Shown here piece after piece: positions 1 through 10,634 of a DNA stretch of 64,000 nt (positions within the stretch are counted from its first letter, which is position 1; every line of letters begins with the position of its first letter). Source of the DNA: Macrostomum hystrix. Lineage: Eukaryota > Platyhelminthes > Macrostomidae. A program made the position numbers and the translations under genes. Under the pieces are notes generated by a model. That model did not search any database, was not told the DNA's origin, and saw only the letters and a list, made by a program, of their open reading frames with translations. The DNA lies in contig CATNEN010000037.1 in assembly GCA_950097015.1 (NCBI GenBank), positions 992,001 to 1,056,000 of the forward strand, read 5' to 3'.

Positions 1-713
1 GATGGTAGCATTGTACAGCCTTCAGTGTGTCTTGATGGTTGCATTGTACAGCATTCAGTGTGTCTTGATGGTTGCATTGTACAGCCTTCAGTGTTTCTTG
101 ATGGTAGCATTGTACAGCATTCAGTGTGTCTTGATGGTTGCATTGTACAGCCTTCAGTGTTTCTTGATGGTTGCATTGTACAGCATTCAGTGTGTCTTGA
201 TAGTAGCATTGTACAGCCTTCAGTGTGTCTTGATAGTTGCATTGTACAGCATTCAGTGTTTCTTGATGGTAGCATTGTACAGCATTCAGTGTTTCTTGAT
301 GGTAGCATTGTACAGCATTCAGTGTGTCTTGATGGTAGCATTGTACAGCATTCAGTGTGTCTTGATGGTAGCATTGTACAGCATTCAGTGTTTCTTGATG
401 GTAGCATTGTACAGCATTCAGTGTGTCTTGATGGTTGCATTGTACAGCCTTCAGTGTGTCTTGATGGTAGCATTGTACAGCATTCAGTGTGTCCTGATGG
501 TTGTATTGTACAGCATTCAGTGTTTCTTGATGGTAGCATTGTACAGCCTTCAGTGTTTCTTGATGGTAGCATTGTACAGCATTCAGTGTGTCTTGATGGT
601 AGCATTGTACAGCCTTCAGTGTTTCTTGATGGTAGCATTGTACAGCATTCAGTGTTTCTTGATGGTAGCATTGTACAGCCTTCAGTGTTTCTTGATGGTT
701 GTATTACACGGCC
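1..713. repeat. 33-bp minisatellite array
   Basis: About 21 head-to-tail copies of a 33-bp unit (core gcattgtacagcattcagtg) run from the window edge. Variants alternate agc/ttg, cat/cct and tgtgtc/tgtttc. Because 33 is a multiple of three and the unit lacks stops, two frames stay open for over 230 codons. These are not supported as genes. The array continues off the left edge. Confidence 0.97.
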
Positions 714-1645
714 TTAAGTGTGTAGTGTAGTGTACTAGTAGTGAAGAAAAAAACAAAGTATTTAGGCATATAATCGTAGCACATTGTGGCACTGTAACTT
801 ATAAGAAATAAAACAATTATCGTGCCTACAATAAGTGCAGTCTATTTTAACAATGCATGCAGCGGTACAAATATTTTAGGACGCTTGTCTGGTCCAAGAA
901 GAAGACAACTAGCTAGGAATACACTAGGCTTGAGTATAATTTTGCATTTCGATTATAAGTTAAAACTGAGAATCGTTTTGGCTCAGTGCAACTGGTGCAT
1001 AGATGTGTTTGGCAATAATTAAATCGTTGCTTTAATTCATGTTTATGGTTATAAGATGTTTATAAAAACTCTGTGCATTGAGCAGCAATATAAATAGTTA
1101 CCTGTGCATAATGCATAATTATACAATACATTAAATTAATAAAGACTAACGAATTCAAGCAAAGCTTGTCAGCTGCGAGAAAACTGCAGATTCACAGAAA
1201 ACGAAGACTTAAAATATTTCTATTCGCACTAATATTTATAATGCTACTTTTACTTCATCAACGGCTATGCAACTACTATAAAAGCAACAAATAGTAAAGT
1301 TTCTGCTACTACTTCTCCCTTATTACACTTGCAGCTACCCAGTTTCAAAATAAAAAAGACATCTGCCAAAATTTACTTAAGCTCTTCTACTACGCTCGAA
1401 AAAAAAAATAAAAAAAAAAATGAATACATTTTAGACTAGCTTCAGTTTTATATTGCTAAAAGTAGTAAAGTTGTGCGTGCTTTAATAAATAGAATATAGC
1501 AAGCAGGTGAATGACGCGACATGCAGGTGCAAAGATGACCACACTCAGGACAAATAAAGAGTTAAATTTGATTTGTTTGCCGAGCCGAGATCAATGATTT
1601 AGTCCAGATGTTTCCATGGCAACTAAAACTAATATGACGCCGTAG
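714..1645. other. AT-rich gene-free stretch 3' of the P450 gene
   Basis: No open frame here has recognisable content. The stretch holds A-runs near 1389-1420 and ordinary AT-rich sequence. It presumably includes the 3' UTR of the minus-strand P450 gene just below 1646. No RNA gene or transposon end was recognised. Confidence 0.5.
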
Positions 1646-4024
1646 TTAAAAACCATCTCGACGAATCAGGCGCAGATTGTAGGGCGACGGGCAGGCGACC
1701 AGCCCGACGGTGCCGTCAGTGGCTAGCAGGCGCTCAGCCTGGCGCTGACTGGCGCAGTCGATGCCGCAGCGGTCACTCTCGCAGCAGTCTTTGTCGTCCT
1801 CAACGCCGTCAACTTGAACTCGGATGCGGAAGCGCCGCAGGAAGCAAGCGGTTGCTAGGAAGATCTCCATGCGGGCCAGCTGTTCGCCCAGACAGCCGCG
1901 CGGACCAACCGAAAACGGCAGCGCTTGCGGCAAAGCCCGAAAGACGACATCGCCGTTTTCGGCGTCGAGAAATCGCTCGGGTCGAAACTCTGTCGGGTCG
2001 GCAAAGTGGCGAGGATCTCGATGAGCCTGGCGAATGTTCGGCAGCAGCCAGGCGCCCTCGGGAATCCGGTAGCCGCCGGACAGGACGACGGAGCGTTCGG
2101 CCCGGTGGATGACGGCAGTCGGCACCGGCGGGTGAAGGCGGAGCGTCTCCTCGATGAAGGCGCGCAGCAGGTGCAGCTGGTTGCGGTCAGAATTGGCCAC
2201 GGCCCGGCTGCCGACAACCCTGTCGATCTCCTGAGCCAACCGATCCTGCCAGTCGGGTCCTGCAGCCAGGCGAAGGAACAGCCACTTCATGGCCGACCCG
2301 GTTGAGTCCGTGCCCGCGATCGTCAGGTCGAAAAATGAAACGGCCAGACGACCCTCGTTAAATGCATCGTCCTCGATGCCGCTGCTGCTGCTGCTGCCGC
2401 AGCTGTTGTTGTTGTTGCGTTCGGTGACTATGTGAACCACAGATTCCAGAAAAGTGCGGGCCTGAAGAATAACATAGAAAAAATACTCAGGTGAGTAGGG
2501 GACTGATCTCAGGTGAGTAGGAGACTGATCTCAGGTGAGTAGGGGACTGATCTCAGGTGAGTAGGGGACTGATCTCAGGTGAGTAGGGGACTGATCTCAG
2601 GTGAGTAGGGGACTGATCTCAGGTGAGTAGGGGACTGATCTCAGGTGAGTAGGGGACTGATCTCAGGTGAGTAGGGGACTGATCTCAGGTGAGTAGGGGA
2701 CTGATCTCAGGTGAGTAGGGGACTGATCTCAGGTGAGTAGGGGACTGATCTCAGGTGAGTAGGGGACTGATCTCAGGTGAGTAGGGGACTGATCTCAGGT
2801 GAGTAGGGGACTGATCTCAGGTGAGTAGGGGACTGATCTCAGGTGAGTAGGGGACTGATCTCAGGTGAGTAGGGGACTGATCTCAGGTGAGTAGAGGACT
2901 GATTTCAGATGGCAGGAGTCAGCTGACCTGATATGCCTGGTTGTTATTCTTGCAAGAGGCGACCTCGGCGTGAACCCGCTGCTCGACGCTGCCGAGCACC
3001 CGCTCAATGGCGGCTTTGGCTGCTCGAATCGGGCCGAGGCGCCAGAGAAGTGGCGGACAGCGACGGAACAGCGGAAGCAGCACCGCGGCGCCGAAGCCGT
3101 TGTAGACGTCGGCCTGTACGATGGTCTGGACCGCACGCAGGCTGTCGCCGAAATCGTCAGCGTCGGTGGCTCGACTGCCGAACACGAGGCGGCAGATTAT
3201 GTTGGCGGCGATGCGGGAGAGCAGGTCGCTGTCAACGGCCAGGTCTCGTCGATCGGTGGGCAGCTCGGCCAGCTGATGATGAAGCTCAGAATTGACGATT
3301 TCCTCCATGCCGTTGCGATTGAAGCCAAAGTCCTTTAGGACACGGAGGGCCAGGTTGCGGTGCTTGCGCCACACCTGTGAGATCATGGGGGATGAGAATA
3401 AACTGGTTGCGGATTGGGAGCGCTGAGATTGACACTGGGGTAGACAATCTGGTAGGTACTGGGGTAGACAATCTGGTAGATACTGGGGTAGACAATCTGG
3501 TAGGTACTGGGGTAGACAATCTAGAAATTAAATTATCAGTAAGGTAATATGGTAGACAGTCAGACAGTCTATCATCTTCACATACTCACCTCGCCATCGC
3601 CAAGCACCAGCCCGCTGCCTTTCAACAGACTGTTTGACCAGAGCAGCTTCTGCCGGCCGGACAGTTCGCCGGCGTGATCAACCAGAGCCTCCTGGATTCG
3701 CTCCACGCTGTTCAAAGCCACCCAGGTCTGGCCAGAGAGGTCGAAAGCGAACAGGTCGCCGTAGCGAGCGGTGGCTTCGGGCAGCCAGAGGCGAAAGGGT
3801 AGCTGCATTCTTAGATAGCTGCCAACTAGCGGCAGCCGCCACGGTCCGGGTATTCGGCGACACTTGCCGTCTGAGCAATCTGTCCGACTTTTTCTAAACA
3901 TTACCAAAAGTATTATTAGCAGTCCTACCGCTGAGAGGCTGGCTGTCAGCGGCGTTGTGAACGAGTCAAATGACGTCATAGCCGACTGTCCTGATCGAGA
4001 ACAGTTCAGAAGAAGCAGGACCAT
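1646..4024 (-). CDS. Cytochrome P450 (microsomal, CYP2-clan-like), three exons
   Basis: A haem-thiolate monooxygenase expected in the ER membrane. Exons on the minus strand are 4024-3590, 3374-2928 and 2461-1646. All junctions are phase 0 and total about 565 residues. The donors are GAG/gtgagt and CAG/gtcagc, and the acceptors are ctcacag and ttcttcag. An N-terminal hydrophobic anchor (about residues 25-45) is followed by a proline-rich hinge RRIPGPWRLPLVG. Further signatures are a WRKHRN helix C across the exon 1/2 junction, the I-helix AGTDST (343-348), the K-helix EETLR (E399, R402), PERF (455-458) and the haem loop FSVGPRGCLG with Cys484. A Ser/Asn-rich low-complexity loop (about 310-321) and a roughly 55-residue C-terminal tail lengthen it beyond the usual 500 residues. 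A second Met at 3979 could be the true start. The substrate cannot be predicted. Confidence 0.93.
2488..2905. repeat. 22-bp minisatellite in P450 intron 2
   Basis: About 19 near-identical copies of ggtgagtaggggactgatct plus ca fill most of the intron between exons 2 and 3. On the plus strand, antisense to the gene, each unit contains a perfect splice-donor-like CAG/GTGAGTA. Confidence 0.97.
3436..3530. repeat. Short 24-bp tandem repeat in P450 intron 1
   Basis: About four copies of ggggtagacaatctggtagg plus tact lie inside the 215-bp first intron of the P450 gene. It is a small, possibly young array. Confidence 0.9.
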
Positions 4025-4204
4025 TTCCAGTCCTCATGGAGTCGTTTATTTATAGTGTAGAATGGGGTGGTTTGCGATCATTGTTTCACTTTAGAAGCAT
4101 TTGAATTGGCCGCTCATGAAGCGACTTCATTGGCTCCCGGGGCTGGTCAAGTGATCCAAGTTGGAATGATAAAATCGCGCCACCATTTTTATGATGGAGA
4201 TAAT

Positions 4205-6570
4205 ACGAATACGAATTACTGAGGTGGTATGGAAGCTGTCTAATTACTGAGTTGGCATTGGGCTGTCTAATTACTGAGGTGGTATGGGGCTGTCTAATTA
4301 CTGAGGTGGTATGTAAGCTGTCTAATTACTGAGGTGGCATGGGGCTGTCTAAAAACTGAGGTGGTATGGAAGCTGTCTAATTACTGAGGTGGTATGGAAG
4401 CTGTCTAATTACTGAGTTGGCATTGGGCTGTCTAATTACTGAGGTGGTATGGGGCTGTCTAATTACTGAGGTGGTATGTAAGCTGTCTAATTACTGAGGT
4501 GGTATGGAAGCTGTCTAATTACTGAGTTGGCATTGGGCTGTCTAATTACTGAGGTGGTATGGGGCTGTCTAATTACTGAGGTGGTATGGAAGCTGTCTAA
4601 TTACTGAGTTGGCATTGGGCTGTCTAATTACTGAGGTGGTATGGAAGCTGTCTAATTACTGAGGTGGTATGGAAGCTGTCTAATTACTGAGTTGGCATTG
4701 GGCTGTCTAATTACTGAGGTGGTATGGGGCTGTCTAATTACTGAGTTGGCATTGGGCTGTCTAATTACTGAGGTGGTATGGAAGCTGTCTAATTACTGAG
4801 GTGGTATTGGTATGGAAGCTGTCTAATTACTGAGTTGGCATTGGGCTGTCTAATTACTGAGGTGGTATGGAAGCTGTCTGATTACTGAGGTGGTATGGAA
4901 GCTGTCTAAATACTGAGGTGGTATGGAAGCTGTCTAATTACTGAGGTGGTATGGAAGCTGTCTAATTACTGAGGTGGTATGGGGCTGTCTAATTACTGAG
5001 GTGGTATGTAAGCTGTCTAATTACTGAGGTGGTATGGAAGCTGTCTAATTACTGAGTTGGCATTGGGCTGTCTAATTACTGAGGTGGTATGGGGCTGTCT
5101 AATTACTGAGGTGGTATGGAAGCTGTCTAATTACTGAGTTGGCATTGGGCTGTCTAATTACTGAGGTGGTATGGAAGCTGTCTAATTACTGAGTTGGCAT
5201 TGGGCTGTCTAATTACTGAGGTGGTATGGAAGCTGTCTAATTACTGAGTTGGCATTGGGCTGTCTAATTACTGAGGTGGTATGGAAGCTGTCTAATTACT
5301 GAGTTGGCATTGGGCTGTCTAATTACTGAGGTGGTATGGAAGCTGTCTAATTACTGAGTTGGCATTGGGCTGTCTAATTACTGAGGTGGTATGGAAGCTG
5401 TCTAATTACTGAGGTGGTATGGAAGCTGTCTAATTACTGAGTTGGCATTGGGCTGTCTAATTACTGAGGTGGTATGGGGCTGTCTAATTACTGAGTTGGC
5501 ATTGGGCTGTCTAATTACTGAGGTGGTATGGAAGCTGTCTAATTACTGAGGTGGTATTGGTATGGAAGCTGTCTAATTACTGAGTTGGCATTGGGCTGTC
5601 TAATTACTGAGGTGGTATGGAAGCTGTCTGATTACTGAGGTGGTATGGAAGCTGTCTAAATACTGAGGTGGTATGGAAGCTGTCTAATTACTGAGGTGGT
5701 ATGGAAGCTGTCTAATTACTGAGGTGGTATGGGGCTGTCTAATTACTGAGGTGGTATGTAAGCTGTCTAATTACTGAGGTGGTATGGAAGCTGTCTAATT
5801 ACTGAGTTGGCATTGGGCTGTCTAATTACTGAGGTGGTATGGGGCTGTCTAATTACTGAGGTGGTATGGAAGCTGTCTAATTACTGAGTTGGCATTGGGC
5901 TGTCTAATTACTGAGGTGGTATGGAAGCTGTCTAATTACTGAGTTGGCATTGGGCTGTCTAATTACTGAGGTGGTATGGAAGCTGTCTAATTACTGAGTT
6001 GGCATTGGGCTGTCTAATTACTGAGGTGGTATGGAAGCTGTCTAATTACTGAGGTGGTATGGAAGCTGTCTAATTACTGAGTTGGCATTGGGCTGTCTAA
6101 TTACTGAGGTGGTATGGGGCTGTCTAATTACTGAGTTGGCATTGGGCTGTCTAATTACTGAGGTGGTATGGAAGCTGTCTAATTACTGAGGTGGTATTGG
6201 TATGGAAGCTGTCTAATTACTGAGTTGGCATTGGGCTGTCTAATTACTGAGGTGGTATGGAAGCTGTCTGATTACTGAGGTGGTATGGAAGCTGTCTAAA
6301 TACTGAGGTGGTATGGAAGCTGTCTAATTACTGAGGTGGTATGGAAGCTGTCTAATTACTGAGTTGGCATTGGGCTGTCTAATTACTGAGGTGGTATGGG
6401 GCTGTCTGATTACTGAGGTGGTATGGAAGCTGTCTGATTACTGAGGTGGTATGGAAGCTGTCTAAATACTGAGGTGGTATGGAAGCTGTCTAATTACTGA
6501 GGTGGTATGGAAGCTGTCTAATTACTGAGGTGGTATGGAAGCTGTCTAATTACTGAGGTGGCATGGGGCT
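4205..6570. repeat. Large 27/28-bp minisatellite with higher-order structure
   Basis: Roughly 85 copies of a unit built on ctgtctaattactgaggtgg occur, alternating a 28-bp ggtatggaag variant with a 27-bp ttggcattggg variant. A marker variant with an inserted ggtattggtatgg occurs near 4801, 5551 and 6191. This shows that blocks of about 640-750 bp have been duplicated as units. The array lies 5' of the P450 gene. Confidence 0.97.
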
Positions 6571-8112
6571 GTCCTAATTGAGGATAAGCAATTATGGAGG
6601 CTATGCAGGCTTAGCAACGCCTCGATCTGAGGGCAGAGGGCTTGGTCTGTACTATTGGCAAATATATGAAAGCTTCAATGTTTCTAGGTCAAACCACCTG
6701 AGGAACTTTTGTTTATTACATTACAGAATGTATAGATATGCGTGTGCTGATATGAATGTGATGTCACCCAGTGCGGTTTCCAAGTAGTGCATTCTGAAGC
6801 AAATCTAATGAATAACAAGGAACACATGAGGAGCAAGAATTGCACGAAAGTCTGCGTAAACATATTGACGTGTTCTTTTATTCAATAAAATAATGACCCA
6901 GTGAACCAGTACTAGAAGTTCAACGTCAATAAGAAACTATAATAGAAGACCGTGATGCTTTAACATCTGCTCGGTTGTTGGTCGATTAAATTGGTCGAAC
7001 CGGTCCAAGAATCTTACTGATGAGATTCGTGCCATCGGAAATCTTGGATGAGATTTTGCATCACCTTAGCAGGATCCCTCTCGACTTTGTTACAATAAGT
7101 TGTAACAAAATATTGAATTTTGAATTCGCTCTCAAACTTGTTGTAGATTCTACAACTTGCTATCGCAACGCCCTAGACGCCGCTAGATCCTCACCGATTG
7201 GGCCACGAATGAACCGCGTGCTGCGCAAGATTTGCACTTTTATTTGCAACTGATGTTTGCAGCCTTGCCAAAGAAGTGCAAATTTTCTCTTGTTCTTGTC
7301 TTGTTCATTTCTTAACATTCTTTGTGTTTTGTGTCCTTTTCTTTAAACAGTAGAAAGACTCCGCTATTCTCCCCCTGGACAAAGACCACTGCCTACTTCA
7401 CGAAAGATCCCAAACCGAATGACCGATTTTCGTGAAAGCCCACCAAATGGATCAAATTTTCCACAATTTACGATGGACTTGCTTTCAATGCCACCCGAGT
7501 CAAAATTGTTGAGATATTCAGTAATCCTTGTCGAAGGTGGTGACAAGGACAACCAACATGGCTCTGTGTAAACCTCTATGGCGTATCTATATTGGTTTAA
7601 AAAAACAATTTAACCAACTGAATATACTTCGTTTACAATAATAGCAGTTTCATTATGATATTTTGTGCGCGTTCTGAGGTTTCATGGTGGTTGGTTGAAT
7701 ATTCAGGGAGATGCAAAGAAAAACAAAAAAAATGTGATTGTTTGAAATAATCACCGTTGTCTGTCAACTATTAATAAGTTTGTTGATTTGGCAAGAGAAT
7801 AATTTGGCAGTCAGGCGCTGTTCTTGCAGCGACCTTGACCTTGCAGCGAAATCTGCGAATTAAGTACAAAAAGATGAATACAGCTATAAGTGTATTTTTC
7901 GCAATTCACGTGCAACCAGAAACAGTTTAATGTTGAGAAAGCACTTATTGTTTTTAGAGTTTGGTGCAGGCCTGGCACCATTCTGCTACACTCACAAGCA
8001 GCTGAGGTTAAATAAACTGTCAGCAAACTGCACCAATAGTCACAATTTGTTTACACGCTCATTGTCAAGGCACGTGTTTCGATTGATACTGTTTGAGGAG
8101 AGAATCTTTTGA

Positions 8113-8202
8113 TTAGGGATTGCAAAATCCCGGGTTTTCGTGATCCTGGGATTCCGAGATTGAGAATGGCCACTCCCGGGATTCCGCGACTGCAATCCCT
8201 AA
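8113..8202. mobile_element. 90-bp palindromic MITE-like element
   Basis: The element is bounded by a perfect 12-bp inverted repeat, ttagggattgca at the left and tgcaatccctaa at the right. Internally it repeats the motif cccgggatt or cctgggattcc in both orientations. No clear target duplication is visible. The TAGGG-type ends resemble small non-autonomous hAT elements, but that assignment is inference. Confidence 0.55.
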
Positions 8203-8599
8203 TTTATATAGTATTGTTTGTGAATTTACATTGTCATAATTGTAGAATAGCTAATTGCAGTATGCATATGCATTCTGCAGCCTAGCCTGTATCGTCTCGT
8301 AGTTTTTAGTCCATCTACAACTTAAAAGTACACAATACAAACCAATGAAACCATCCATATATATCGTATCGTGCTTCGTCAACAACTTGTCAAATGTTAA
8401 TATTAGACGATTTGGAGTAATATATTTGAGAACCAGAGAAGACTAACAATTTTACAAGAATATTCAAGACTATCAGAAGACTGTGAATGTCGCCGTTAGA
8501 AACTAAAAAAGCTCGCTTTGAGAATCTCTGTTGAACTTGAATCTTGCGTATGAGAATTAGCAGTAAGAATCTTACTGTGCGATGACACTAAATCTGTGT

Positions 8600-8730
8600 C
8601 AGAGGTATGAGATTCTCCTAGGACCTTGAGTTTCAAAGTGAGATTCTCAAAGGTGTATGCAATTTACAGTGAGATTCTCAAGGTTCCGTGAATTTTGCAG
8701 TGAGATTCTCAAAGGACCTTTCAGTATACA
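8600..8730. repeat. Degenerate tandem repeat around gtgagattctcaaagg
   Basis: Three to four diverged copies of about 34 bp share agtgagattctcaaagg; further decayed gagaatctc-like fragments lie upstream to about 8510. It looks like an old, eroded minisatellite, unlike the near-identical arrays elsewhere in the window. Confidence 0.6.
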
Positions 8731-9525
8731 AGCAAGAAAAGTGCACGCAGCACTTTGAGAAAGAAGCCGGTTAAAAAAATCGAACTAACTTTCTTCGCTT
8801 TCGTGTTACTGTGTGATCTGCCGAATATCAGTTTTTCGCTCTAGCACTCAGTAATGTGTTGACGTGGCTAAGATAGATCAAGCATTGAGTTGTCTGTTTT
8901 ACATCACTCGCTACTAGTCGCTAGCGCAAGCGTTTGCGAATGACACATCTTCGACACAACGAATTAATTTGGTAGAATTTTTCTATGTATTATCTTCTTT
9001 CAGACGTCTTCCTTGCATTCATGCTTTATGAAACTAACTAAGTCAGAAAACGCTCGTATGTATGTGCGGGAACAATGTAAGGATTCCGAGCTAAAAAGCT
9101 TCGGGGACCCTTGAACTCCTAGGAAATCAAAGGCTTCAGGGACCGAAAATTTTCAGCGATCTAAAATCTTTGAAGCAAAGATGTTCAATAATTTTCAGGG
9201 CTGCTAAGTTTTGTAAAAACAGTTCTTTAAAGTAATTTAAACTTCAAGTAAGAAGTTAAAGCCATACCCATTTCCGTCAGTAAAAGTCGTTGATTCACAC
9301 TCGCCAACAGTAATTTCCTATTCATAAAAATAGCAAGCAAGATCGAGTGCAGAGATTTATGATTCGAAACGAAACAAGAAACCAGTACGGTGGCCAAGTT
9401 AAAACTCGTGCCAACAGGCTCGAAAAATAGCGATCGAAGTGCCTGTCTCCTGTCCACTGGATGGGTCAAGCGGAGCGCGCATCACTTTTCCGGTTGGTAT
9501 GAAAACAAGGACGACCCAGGTGCGT

Positions 9526-9548
9526 CGACACACACACACACACACACT
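9526..9548. repeat. (CA)n microsatellite
   Basis: An uninterrupted run of alternating a and c of about 22 bp. No gene is associated. Confidence 0.9.
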
Positions 9549-9947
9549 TGCATTTTCCATTGTTGCATTGTAGCAATTACAAGCTTAATATTGGGCAGGA
9601 AATTATTCCCAGACCCATGCTTTTTGTAGCCGTACCGTATTAGAGTGCAGTAGAACTAAAATACCAATAATGCTTTCTAATGGTTTCATTATTTAGAAAA
9701 TTCTTTCCAAATCTTGTTTACAGCCTTTTGTATTCGTAGCATTAGCATTCAGTCTAAAGAGGCATTTACTCGTTTAGATTTTGTTGATTAACTGTCAATA
9801 GTTAAAACTTAGTACAAACTTTTTACAGTGAATAAAATTTTTTTTATTTAGTTCGCATAATGCTGTACATGTAAATAACGAAATAAGGCGAAAAAGGCAT
9901 ATTAATGGATAGATTCCAAAGAAAAAAAGAAAACTACTGCTATCTAA

Positions 9948-10515
9948 TCACTCAGCACTGACAGTACTCTCACCCTCAGTCACTCAGCATTGACAGTACT
10001 CTCACTCCTAGTCACTCAGCACTGACAGTACTCTCACCCTCAGTCACTCAGCACTGTCAGTACTCTCACCCTCAGTCACTCAGCACTGACAGTACTCTCA
10101 CCCTCAGTCACTCAGCACTGTCAGTACTCTCACCCTCAGTCACTCAGCACTGTCAGTACTCTCACCCTCAGTCACTCAGCATTGACAGTACTCTCACTCC
10201 TAGTCACTCAGCACTGACAGTACTCTCACTCCTAGTCACTCAGCACTGACAGTACTCTCACTCCTAGTCACTCAGCACTGACAGTACTCTCACCCTCAGT
10301 CACTCAGCACTGACAGTACTCTCACCCTCAGTCACTCAGCACTGACAGTACTCTCACCCTCAGTCACTCAGCATTGACAGTACTCTCACTCCTAGTCACT
10401 CAGCACTGACAGTACTCTCACTCCTAGTCACTCAGCACTGACAGTACTCTCACTCCTAGTCACTCAGCACTGACAGTACTCTTACCCTTAGTCACTCAGC
10501 ACTGACAGTTTTCTC
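9948..10515. repeat. 32-bp minisatellite 3' of the hAT-derived gene
   Basis: About 17 copies of a 32-bp unit (core cagtcactcagcactgacag) are present, with two alternating variants (ccctcag and cctag). It begins just downstream of the hAT gene stop, in the presumed 3' flank. Confidence 0.97.
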
Positions 10516-10634
10516 ACCCGAGTCGCATCCCGTCACATTGGAATCAAATTAATAATGAGACTATTATTAAACAGATTTACAAAGCAATAACTTAATAAAA
10601 TAACAGAGTAGAAGGAACGCCAGTGTAGGTAAAG

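Larger units (their letters stand above)
6571..9525. other. Gene-free AT-rich intergenic DNA
   Basis: Only short open frames are present (up to 77 codons), and none resembles a known family. Items listed separately are the 90-bp palindromic element at 8113-8202 and the degenerate repeats near 8600-8730. The rest shows no recognised feature. Confidence 0.5.
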
